Assembly (NCBI GenBank): GCA_028023455.1
Contig: JAQFVV010012476.1
Coordinates: 3,967,555-4,031,554 of the forward strand
Direction: 5' to 3'
DNA from: Epiperipatus broadwayi
Taxonomy: Eukaryota; Onychophora; Udeonychophora; Euonychophora; Peripatidae
DNA: 64,000 nt
In this document: positions 33,655 to 44,128 of the stretch, piece after piece
Position numbering within the stretch: position 1 is the first letter of the stretch
Layout: each line of letters opens with the position of its first letter
Notes under the pieces: generated by a model
Databases searched by the model: none
The model's input: only the letters and a program-made list of their open reading frames with translations
What the model was told of the DNA's origin: nothing
Made by a program: the position numbers and the translations under genes

Positions 33655-34690
33655 ATTAAAGGCATTCTTACTTTGAAAATAAATCACTTTCTTTTTTAGA
33701 TGTTTTGATTGCAAGAAAATGAGATGACTTTTATCAATATTGGTTTATAAAAAATCCACCCACACAAACAGATACTTAATTTCAATTCTTGATAATGGTT
33801 ATAATAAAAAAAAATCTTATATACGCCATTACATAGCATTGATACTAAAAAGAAGAAAGAGGATAAAATTGGTAATTCAGCTAGTTATAGAGTGGGTTTA
33901 CTTTATATTAAAGAAGTCAGTGATGATAAAATCAGTAGAAGATTATTTAATTTTAACATAAACACTACTTTTTCCACTAGTTAATTAATTGATTTTCCCC
34001 CATAAACCTAAAGATAGAGTACTTGTGGAATACTAGAGGCTTTATGAAATTCCATGTTTACAGTGCTTGAAAAGCTATGGAGGTCAGTCTAATAGATGAA
34101 TTAATGTCAGAATTAATGAACATAAAAATATGTTTAATCAGATGTTAAATACATCAGCTTTTACTTCAACGTTTTTGAAAATTGGCCACAAACCTGATTT
34201 TGATAATACTAAAATATTTGCTAATATGGAAAAGTATGATTTGAGAACCATGAAGAGTCAATTGAAATATTAAAAATACCAACAGGGTTAAATAGAGCTG
34301 ACGAAGCATAACATATTCCAGCCTTATAGAGATCACTTATTTTATCTCTTTCTAATACAAATTTGAAATCAATTAATGGTGAAACTGAAGAAAATGTACA
34401 TTTTGTTAATTCTCATATTCTAAACACTCAACTACTTCTGCTAGTCAAGCATTGGTGGTCAAGAGGTCAGTGACAGCTGCTTTACAAGCAGTTGTCCCGG
34501 GTTAGTGGGTTTGCTTCCCGGCTAATGCTATGAACCATGAGGGAAAAAAATACTTTATGCTCAGTCTCATTCTTTACCTCACACTCAATCTCATTTTTAT
34601 TTGAGATTGAATTGTTTTTCTTTGAAAAGTTAACCTTGACAATGATGGATGCTATTTGGGTGAAACATTGGGAAGTAAGCAAAAACAACA
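33655..34690 (+). pseudogene. Penelope-like element: end of reverse transcriptase, GIY-YIG nuclease, 3' end
   Basis: Plus strand, frames broken. At 33675-33870: 'NKSLSFLDVLIARK' and then 'VYKKSTHTNRYL', followed by KKKSYIRH. This is the canonical end of the PLE reverse transcriptase ('FLDVL..R.....VYRKPTHT.RYL...HK'). At about 34020-34130: 'YEIPCLQCLKSYGGQ', the GIY-YIG start, then 'INVRINEHKN'. At 34190-34300: 'GHKPDFDNTKIFANMEKYDL', matching the conserved 'GH..D...a.i....' block, then 'EILKIPTGLNRADEA' frame-shifted. Family architecture (RT then GIY-YIG) is established knowledge, and the assignment here is by eye. A SINE (copy E) is inserted in the 3' part. The N-terminal RT motifs are missing. 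Confidence 0.75.
34433..34561 (+). mobile_element. tRNA-derived SINE (copy E) inserted in the Penelope-like element
   Basis: Element 34444-34550: GTCAAGCATTGGTGG, CAGCTGCTTTACAAGCAG (anticodon triplet TAC), GGGTTTGCTTCCCGG, CTAATGCTATGAACCATGAG and an A run. The acceptor halves AGCATTGG and CTAATGCT still pair. An imperfect target duplication TACTTCTGCT / TACTTTATGCT is seen at 34433-34442 and 34551-34561. The uninterrupted minus-strand PLE copy (near 33350) shows the empty site context, proving that the SINE came later. Confidence 0.85.
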
Positions 34691-34704
34691 CATGATTTAA
34701 CCAA

Positions 34705-34741
<37 letters not shown>
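34705..34741. repeat. (AT)n microsatellite
   Basis: Perfect AT run of about 36 bp. Confidence 0.95.
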
Positions 34742-34744
<3 letters not shown>

Positions 34745-34761
34745 ACTTACATAAAAACATA

Positions 34762-35489
34762 TCATTCTATCTACTTATTTACCTGTCCAAGTTGTACGGT
34801 ATGAAATATGTGGTGAAGATGATAGCTAACAAATATGGCAGATAATGACAACTATAATGGTAAACACATCTGTAATAGTAAACCTAAACAACAAATATGT
34901 ATCTGGCATGAAGTAAACAATGTATATGAGCTGAGTACAATTACATAACTTGATAACCAATTCATAATGAATATACATTATAGTAGGTTATTAATAAACA
35001 AAACATTATTATTCATACACTCTAATATAAATGTGTAGTCTTGTACTGCTTTATAGTGGCCAATTTACTAAACATTTTCACATTTTTTTATGAATAAATC
35101 TTTAGTTTTTATTAAATATTTACATTTTTGATTATTAGCATTTACATTATAATTTCAAAAAGAAATCCACTTTCAAATAATATATAATCTTTTCAAATAA
35201 ATAACAAACAGTAATCAAGTAGGAACAAATAAAAGCAATGAGAAAACCATGCTTCATTTTAACCTTCAGGTATAAAAATATTATTGTATAAATAATAAAT
35301 AATTATGTGCTGATATTTTATTAGTAAGTGATGAATACAATCTTTGAAATTTAAAAATTCAATGAATAATTATAAAAAATAAAATAATAGCTATAATGTA
35401 ATGTGATGTATTGTGGCTTCTCCTTAAATGAAGTCAAGAATATCTCAGCAATTATGCCCAGATAAACCTGTTAGCCACTTTATTTTCCA
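34762..35489. other. AT-rich stretch, nothing recognised
   Basis: No supported feature. Confidence 0.5.
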
Positions 35490-35990
35490 TTCCCCACTCT
35501 AAATTTTCCCATATTCGGCTCCATCCCATTTCCACAACATAATCTTTGTCAACTCTATGGCCTTTATATCTAAATCCCCTTTATCTTTTCCCAAACCCAG
35601 CATAAAAACCAATAATTCACTTTCTGTATAATCACTTTTTTCATATTTATTCTTCCATAACTTCATTATATGTGCCCTTTCTGCTTTCAAGCATTTACAT
35701 TCAATTAACAAATGCCTAATATTTTCTACTCCTTCCTTACATAATTTACAAAATAAATCACCAATATTTTTCTTGTAGCTAAAGATCCTGTTCGAGCCTT
35801 GAACAATAAACTACTTTCCTTACTATTATCATATATTAACTCACACCTAATATTGTTTATTTCTATATATATTTAAACTCTTTTTATTCTCCATACTATT
35901 TTTCCATCTCTCTAACCCCCTATTCTTTATTAATAAATCTATTATTTTATCCCATTCCTTACTATAATCTTTATTGTAGGCATTGTTTGC
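35490..35990 (-). pseudogene. LINE 3' remnant, third family, with zinc-knuckle tail
   Basis: The minus strand reads, across frame breaks, a degraded 'W..SMENKKSLNIY' (near 35870-35930), 'SSLLFKARTGSL' (near 35785-35820) and 'FCKLCKEGVENIRHLLIECK' (near 35695-35755), with CLKAER following in the intact frame 35499-35711. This is the order '..M..K.SL..Y ... RTG.L ... C..C....E...HLL..C....R' seen at the C terminus of many LINE polymerases. Its sequence is different from family Z. The polymerase core is missing. Confidence 0.65.
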
Positions 35991-38900
35991 CTCTAGTGTC
36001 TTATTGGTGCATTATTATATTTCTTGGAACTTATTTTCTTCTAAAACAATCAAATATGATCAATTAAAACCCAAATCTAAACATTACATACTTAATAAAA
36101 ATTAAAAATTTTAATCATTCTTCTGAAAATAAAAGTAAATTAAGAAACAAACTGTTTGTAAAGTTATAATTTTTGATTTCAAAATTTTAAAAAAGCTAAG
36201 GTAACAAAATATAATCACTTTTGAGAAAAATGAGATTGTCGTGACAACCCATCACTCTGACTTTATTTTATTTTTTTCCAAACAACTTTGATATTTGTCT
36301 ATTTTAGTTGAATTTAATATCAATCAATATATATTTTAGTTCAAAGCTTTGACATCAAATGAGTGCTATAAAAGAGACAAATGAGTTACCCTAGACACCC
36401 CATCACAGAGCCAAAAATGCTAAACAAATTGATTCAATCATTGGATTCATAGAGTTAACCCATTTAAGTACAATTTTTCCAGACTCTTATTTGAAATACC
36501 CTAGTGAGACCTTTGGCCATATTTATCTTTTTGAATTAGAATGTATTATCTATTCATAAATATGATTGAATAAAATATTTCCTGTTTGAATTGAATTTTT
36601 TAAATGAAAATGAATTTTACTTGAGACTTTATTAAAAAAATGAAAATATGTCTTAAAATTCAAAACTAAACTTGTTATTAAAATTTCATTAAAAAAAATT
36701 GTTTACCAGTGTTTATGAAGACAATTCTTGTTAGCCAATAACAGCTGCTCCTGATTTATTGTAAAATTTTAAAAACTTGTCTTAAACCAAACATTTTCAG
36801 ATAAAATCTAATTGTAATCACATAATTATTTGGTTTAAAATAAATATTTTACAAATAGGTTGCATACATAAACTTAAACATATAATTAAATTATTGAAAA
36901 TTACAATTTTTCTTTCAGAAATACTAAAATAAAACACTCTCTAAAATGCCTGGGGTTAAATAATCTTCAAATCAGTAATGCTGTTGGTTTCTTAGTATAA
37001 CAATATGACCAATCAGTGCATTATTGGTTCCTTTCATATTGAAGTTTACATGATATTTGTAAGATATCTATACCATACTGACATCTTCAGGTTTTTTCTA
37101 AACTAATAGTTTTAATAATGATTTCTACACATGAAAAAAAGAATAGCAGTAAACTAACATTATAGACAGTTTCAAAATAGTAATAAAATAATGGCCCAGA
37201 ATTAGCAATTTTATAGTGACTACAATCCATGAAATCAAATGATTATATATATTTTATCAATCTTCAATCATAACTTTTCCTGTTATCTCCCCATTTTATT
37301 TTTTATATATCATTTAAAAACTTTTTAATATTCAATTTTTTTGGTGGCTCATTTTTTATTAATTTCATAAATATTTTTTATGCATCAGAGGTTTGTCTCA
37401 GTAGAAACATTTTCTATTTTATTGGTCATAGCTGTTCTTGGTAGAATTTAGTTATCTTCTTACTGATATTTCCCTATATGATTCAGTAATACAGTTAAAA
37501 ACATTGGAGCTCAAAAACCATGATTTATGGTTTCATCTTGTTATTTCCAATGTTCAAACTTCTTATTATCTTGAACCCAATTACCCAATCTATTATGTTT
37601 TATTAAAAATAATTAAATGCTTTAACAATCAATTTCTAATATTGTTTTGAATAAAATTAAATATTATAGTTAAAAAAAGTTTGTCTTGTATCAATTTTTT
37701 TCAAATTTGAAATTTTTTATTAGTCATATTTTATTTCCTTATTTTTTTTTGCGTGAATTTTAAAGTAATTTTACATTGGTGCTTTGCTTTTACATGATTT
37801 TTGAAAAATCACAGTCCATATCCCCCCTTTTTCAAGGTAAGTTACATCTATTTTTGCGCGATTTCATATGTGCATGTTTTCTGAGGAACCCATCTATCAC
37901 GTAAAACGAGACCTAGGTGAATTATTATTTAAAATTAACATTTTTGAATTGTCATAAACCAATAATAAACATCCATTTATATAATACATAATAATTAATT
38001 TTAACATATATGTGGTTGTTGAATAATTTTAATATATATAGGTACCCATTCAAATTTGTGCACACACAGCCATTTATATCCTAATGATATTTCATTTTTA
38101 AAAGTAAACTTATTTCTATAAAATATTTTCTTTACTAATTGTAATTACTTCTACTCAATGACACATTTTAAAAGGTTAAAAAAAGTTTTCTTTCTTTCAA
38201 AACTCCTGCATAAAAGTTTCTTTCTCATTTTTTTCAAGTTACTTTTAATTGTAAATGTCATTTTATAAAGGATACTATAAAATCCTTTTAAAACTTTATT
38301 TTTTTTCCTTTACAATATTTAATTAATCAAAACTGGAATAAATCCTTTATAAATGTTGACAGAAAGAAATCACCTGAAGACAAATGTCATTTATTTAAGC
38401 AAACTTTTTTACTTTGCAACTTGCAAATTGGAGATCTTAACTGCAAAGTTAATTATTTAAAATAATATTTCAATAAATTGTTTTACTCACCAATTGTATG
38501 CAATTTATATATATATGACCAGCAGCAATTCCATGTAAGTGCTTTTTTGCATATAGATTAATCAACATATGAAATAGCATGATAGTCTTACAGCAAGCCA
38601 AAGGAATCTCTCGGTAAGCTAGTTCATTCTAAAACAATAGATAAACTTATGTGGTAATTCTTGTCTTTCACACACTATAATTTGATATACTTTAGGTATG
38701 CTATGTAATACACACATATATACAGTCTATAAAACACAAAAAAGCAGGACTGTGCTTCCATGTAAGCAGCAGCTTTATTTCTTGCCTTCCATAATAACTT
38801 CATAAAAATAATGTTGTCATCTGTTGTAAAAAAATTTCTTAGTCTAATTCTAAAATAAATAGAGGAATTTTTTAATTACCTGAACTATCGATTATAACAT

Positions 38901-39110
38901 GAAAACAAGCTTGTTTTAGATTTCAAAATAAGAATTAATAAAATATTAATTAGACCTGTTTAAATGATTAATTTATAATAATTTTTTACATTCAAAATTA
39001 TTATTTAATTCTTAACTGTTATTCCAGTGTATATTTTTTTAAATGAATATCAGAAAAAATAGTTTGTGATAGTTTTTACTTTTTTTTCCAACTTATGTAT
39101 ATATATATAT
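35991..39110. other. Long AT-rich stretch, nothing recognised
   Basis: No coding motif, tRNA-like box or repeat end could be supported in these 3.1 kb. The 70-codon open frame at 37438-37650 has no recognisable motif. Confidence 0.45.
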
Positions 39111-42100
39111 TGTACCCTCACTTCCCAGAAATATATAATTATAATCACTTGATCTAGCTCAGATAAATAACTATGTTTATTTAAAACGTATTTAAATTAA
39201 CAATAACTATATTTTTTAAGAATATCAATGATTAAATTAACTTAATTAATAAATAACAATATAGTTCTGATTTATAGAATGAAATAAATGAATATCTAAT
39301 CAAATCATGAGACTATGAAGTGAGTTTACAAGTGGTAGAGCGAATACATTAAGATAATCTCCCACTGGATATCACCTTAATGGCATAAGAATACTATCAT
39401 TATTCCTATCACTCAAATACTACATTTATAGTACTCTTATGTCTTTAATCAAAACTAATTAAGTAAATTACCTTTAACAAATTAATTTAATATCTTTTTT
39501 AAAACTAATTTAACTCAAAATATCTCAGGTTCGCTTAAAATAATGAAAAAATTAATTATAGTTTTTGTAATCAAGTATGATAAGGGATTTAATATCATTC
39601 CTAACTACAATTTAATAATATTAATAATAACAAATAATAATACTAATCTTTAATCTATAATTCACTCTCCTATTTTTCTATTTACAATGTTATTCTTGTA
39701 TATCTTATAATAAAATGTAATATAATTTTCTATTATCCATATGGCATTTTAAGTAAACATGTATGATACGATATTATAATCTGAGAATATGTGGCAATCA
39801 TTACTAAGATAATTTAATGTAAATCTTCGGTAATCATTCCATAACTATTATAATAATACAATAAGTAAAACTTCTTAAATAAAATATATCAATAAAATAG
39901 TATAACCCCTAAATAAAATTTTTTATTTAAGATGTGCAAATATTATGTCTTCATTATAATTATCTGTGATTATGTAATTGTGATGTGAAGAAATTGAGTC
40001 AACACCAAGACTTATAAAACACATTTAACAATTTTATTAACAAACTTAACAATAAAATTATTTACATTATTTACATTTTGATTTTGAAAACTATCATTAT
40101 ATAACTTTTTATTACAGTTATTCGATATTATTACTTTATAGGTTTTAAAAAATATAGGTAATACTTTTATTATGTACTTATCCTTGTTATTTAGTTTTTA
40201 AAGTTATTTATCATTCTATATAGTCATTTTTCAATAATTATGTGAACAACCTTAATTCATAGCATACCATCAAACTAAGCTACTTACTAATTATTACTTT
40301 AAACTTTAAATATCATGGATTAGTGTGTGGTCATAAAATTATTTTTGTAAAACTTATGACTACTTTCATTCATTCAACACGATTCAATTTATTACATTTA
40401 ATCATAAATAAAAATATGCATTATAAGTATGTTTTTTTTTAAAAAAAAAAAATCTTAATAATTAAGTAATATCATTATAAATTCTTTTAAATTATCAACT
40501 ATTTATTTTATAAGAAAATAAATAAATATTATTTTTAACTATAAAAGTTTTATGATTCTTTCACTGATGAAATTATGTTTTTATAATTTTTACACTTATT
40601 ATAATCTAAGCAACATAACTTATCCAATTTAATGATTCTCTATTTCCAAACCTATTTATTATTTTCAATTTTAAAACAACCATTTTTTACAATGTAATCC
40701 AATAAATTTTAATAACACATAAACTAGTAGGCATATGGGGTAAACTATAACTTCAACTTAACCTTTTATCAACTAACCATCATGGGCACAGTGTACATGA
40801 ACTGAGGTATAACTTATTTGTTTAATAACCTCTTCTACCAAGTATAATGTCCAGGCTATTCATTCAGCACTATGGCACATTAAGCTTTAACACATAGAAA
40901 AATAAACACTGCCATGAATATAAACAAGATATAGGGCTATGTTAGCTATACTTGTATAAACATCAATATAGTATATTCTTCTTCCCATATAAATAAACCC
41001 TACATACAATATTCTCCTGGTCTTATATAACCTAATACTAAGATATTAGCATTTAAATTCACCAATTTACGTCGCTAAATTCATCCTCATTTCTATAATA
41101 ACAAATAAATTCATTTTTAGAATAACAGTCTAACTAACTAATAAGACAAGATTATTTCATTCTTTAATAGTTCTCAAACTTTAGCACAAACAATCAGAAT
41201 CAGTGTCATATTTTTAACACTTTAAATTATTCAACAAAACATCCAATTCAGTTTTAATAGAATCATATACTTCTATTTCTTTTATGTTTAAATATCTTTA
41301 CGATATCATTAAAATTATGCATATTCTTAAATAACTAAACAAAATGATAAATTATGTGTAGGTGTATTGTTTTATATACGCATCCATCCATACAAAATAA
41401 CAAACACATTTTACAACTATTAATAATTTACATTATTACCATAAGTAATTTCTGTTGGCAATTACTTAGTGATGACATCTGGAGTATGATCTAAATAAAC
41501 ATTTTATCATCGTTTACTCCAGATTATCACACTTTAAAATATACTAAGTTAAAGATTTTTTTTTTTTTACAATAAAATTTAATTACTAAGTTAGTAAATA
41601 ATTTAATGTTTTCTGTTTCTACGCTATATTTATACTATGAATAAATATTACTATAATTTTGGTAGTAAAAATTAATTCTAAAACCATATTTACAATAATT
41701 TTATTAAAATTTCTTATAATGAAATGTTCTTTTTTTGATAATAAGTTCATTACATGAAGTATCTTTTCTCCTGGTAAAAAAAACATTAATACACACTTTT
41801 GATGTCAATAATCATGCATGCTCCGGTTCTTAACGTTGTAATATATAATCCAAACTGACAGTTCAAGTTAAATACGGTACGTTTATTTTTATTCTATTAG
41901 ACTTACACTAATATAATTAATATTTTTCTTATTTCCAAAACTTTAAAATCTTTAACATGTATTGTTAGGTAAATATCTAATTTTAAATACTCTTCGTCAA
42001 GGTAATTTTCCAAATTCTTGTAACTTTTCCATTATTACTGAGGTTTAATATCTTCTGATACAACCAACACTTCTCCCAATATTTTCAAATAACTTATTAT

Positions 42101-42526
42101 TTTCCCAAATAATTTAAATAAACTTTTGTATGTCCCACATACCTTAATGACTGACTTGTGATATTTTTTTAAATATGATATAAGTCACATACTTGCAAAT
42201 GATCTTATATTTTCTAGGAAAAATTCAATTTTAAAATATTTCCAATATTTCTTCAGAAAGGAATATCTCCACATTCTAAAATAATTGTTCGGTCATATTT
42301 AAAAGTTTTTTTTCCTTTAAAAGTATTTTTCCATTGTGTTTTAAATAAATTTTCTTCATAAAATATATTATCTCATTTAACTTTATATCTTTTAATGAAA
42401 ATGTTTTTTTATATATATATATTTTTTCATGATGTTCTTTTTATGAAATTTAGTCATAAATCAATATGACTTATCAACATAGGCAAAATTATATACTTTA
42501 TCCGATAATAACACTTGAATACTTCC

Positions 42527-43209
42527 TGCTATGTGTGTGTGTATTCACATATACATGCAATAATAATTCTATTAACTCCATGTATGTGTGCGTATTAACA
42601 GATACATGCAATAATAATGTAACTATTACAAATGAATACAAGTATGTGTGTGTATGCTTATTAACAGAGATACGCAATAATAATGTAACTATTACAAATA
42701 TTCAAGTATGTGCATGTATGCTAAAGGCATCACAGAAACGATTAAGGTTGGTCAGAGATGACCAGACTGACCACTTTGTACCCCGTGTCATGGGATGACC
42801 AATGGAAATAGAGAGTGTTACAAACCGGGACAGTGGGAAAATACAAGGTCAGACTAGGTAGGTGAAGTTGAGGGATGGATGCGTTTTCATGAGTGCACAG
42901 ACACTACTTCACTTTCAGCTCGTCTCATGGAGAGGTCTACTGCCGAACGTACCAAAGTAGACCTAGGGACCCTTACAGGTCATATAGACTTTAATATTAT
43001 TTATTGTAAGCCTGCAGGCCTTTAAGACAGAGTTGTATAATAATGTGTTAGTCAGTTTATCTTCTGTAATAATTGTATTATATATTGATCCTTGTATATG
43101 TATTTATGTATATAAACCTATTAACTCCACTACCGTGTTCGTGTGTTAGTGCGATAAATCTCACTCAAACCTCGACCATATAAATATCCGACTAGTACTG
43201 GATATTGCA
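42527..43209 (+). repeat. 5' LTR of the gypsy element (683 bp)
   Basis: Begins TGCTATG and ends ATTGCA. The U3 part contains about three diverged tandem units (near 42527, 42583 and 42641, roughly 55-65 bp each) built on 'GTGTGTATT.ACAGATAC' followed by 'GCAATAATAATGTAACTATT'. A TATA-like TATATAAA lies at 43109-43116 and is the likely promoter. It lacks a 27-bp segment present in the 3' LTR. Confidence 0.93.
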
Positions 43210-43210
43210 C

Positions 43211-43220
43211 TGGCGCAGTC
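43211..43220 (+). other. Primer-binding site, tRNA-Ser type
   Basis: TGGCGCAGTC starts one base after the LTR. It is complementary to a 3' end GACTGCG plus CCA, as in animal tRNA-Ser, a primer known for several gypsy-group elements. Confidence 0.75.
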
Positions 43221-43325
43221 ATAACAGTTCAATTTGAACCCTAGCAGTCTGCTGACAACCAAATAAGTCAGGCAGAATTATTGAAGTAGCGGTATTAAAC
43301 GAGTTAGTTATATAAATTGCTTAAA

Positions 43326-44096
43326 ATGCAATCGACAATATCCGAGTTTGACATCAGAGAGGCAAACGAGTGGCCCCTGTACGTTCAACAGATTGAAAAT
43401 TACTGTTTTATTAACAGAGTAGAGGAAGATGCATATAAAACAGTGACATTATTATGTTTTGCAGGAAAAGGGGTCATACAAATAGCTAACAGATTAGTAG
43501 AACCCAACACTCCTGAAAAATTAATCTACAATGAGTTAAAAGATCGTTTGTCAAATTATTTTAATCCTTGCCCATCTAGGCACATCGCCAGACTTCATTT
43601 TCGAAATCGCCATCAAGGCAGAAACGAAAATACGCAGGATTACGACTCAGCCCTACGTGAACTCGCAAAAAACTGCTGTTATGATTCATATTTAGAAGAA
43701 GCGCTATTGAAACAATTCCTATGTGGAATGAATAGCAACAGTTTGAGGCAGCAGTTACTGGCTGATAAAGACATAAATTATCGTGAAGCTATCAAACGCA
43801 GTATCGCTCACGAAATAGTGGTGGAGCAAGCAAAAGAATTTTCTTTGAAAAAAGGTATTGATAGCAATCAAACAGGAATATTTGGTGTTGAAAAACTCAA
43901 CAAAGGGTCTTCCGATAACAAAACTATTAAACAGACAAATAAAAGTCAGACAAAGTGCTATTGTTGCAGAAAACTAGGTCATACAGCTAAAGATTGCTAT
44001 TTCAAACACGATCGATGTAGACTGTGTAAAAAAATAGGTTACATGGTGAGAATGTGTGAAAATAGAACAGTTGACCAAGTTAAAGGAAATGTATAA
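43326..44096 (+). CDS. gag: Gag polyprotein of the gypsy element (about 256 residues)
   Basis: Forms the virus-like particle that packages the element RNA. The frame is intact. The first ATG in good position is at 43326, while upstream in-frame codons (TTG CTT AAA) do not offer a standard start. The N-terminal two thirds match the retrotransposon Gag pattern ('EWPLYVQQIENYC', 'LRELAKNCCYD', 'FLCGMNSNSLRQQLL'). Two zinc knuckles lie near the C terminus. The first, CYCCRKLGHTAKDC, has the full C-x2-C-x4-H-x4-C set. In the second, CRLCKKIGYMVRMC, the His is replaced by Tyr. The stop lies 32 bp before the pol ATG. Pol is in the -1 frame relative to gag, and no canonical slippery heptamer was seen in the short window open in both frames. 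Confidence 0.9.
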   Translation: MQSTISEFDIREANEWPLYVQQIENYCFINRVEEDAYKTVTLLCFAGKGVIQIANRLVEPNTPEKLIYNELKDRLSNYFNPCPSRHIARLHFRNRHQGRNENTQDYDSALRELAKNCCYDSYLEEALLKQFLCGMNSNSLRQQLLADKDINYREAIKRSIAHEIVVEQAKEFSLKKGIDSNQTGIFGVEKLNKGSSDNKTIKQTNKSQTKCYCCRKLGHTAKDCYFKHDRCRLCKKIGYMVRMCENRTVDQVKGNV

Positions 44097-44128
44097 ATAA
44101 TACCAAATGTAATATTGTTATAAATAAC

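Noticed and set aside
34610-34680. A hammerhead at the 3' end of the Penelope-like element (AATGATGG ... GTGAAACATT)
   Set aside because: The core differs from CTGATGA in both copies (AATGATGG and AATGGCAGATG), no GTC site pairs properly, and the minus copy reads CAAAAC in place of GAAAC.
37438-37650. A 70-codon open frame as a host gene exon
   Set aside because: No known motif, no splice context and ordinary AT-rich composition.
42466-42798. A 110-codon open frame
   Set aside because: It is a translation of the LTR tandem units and shows no protein motif.
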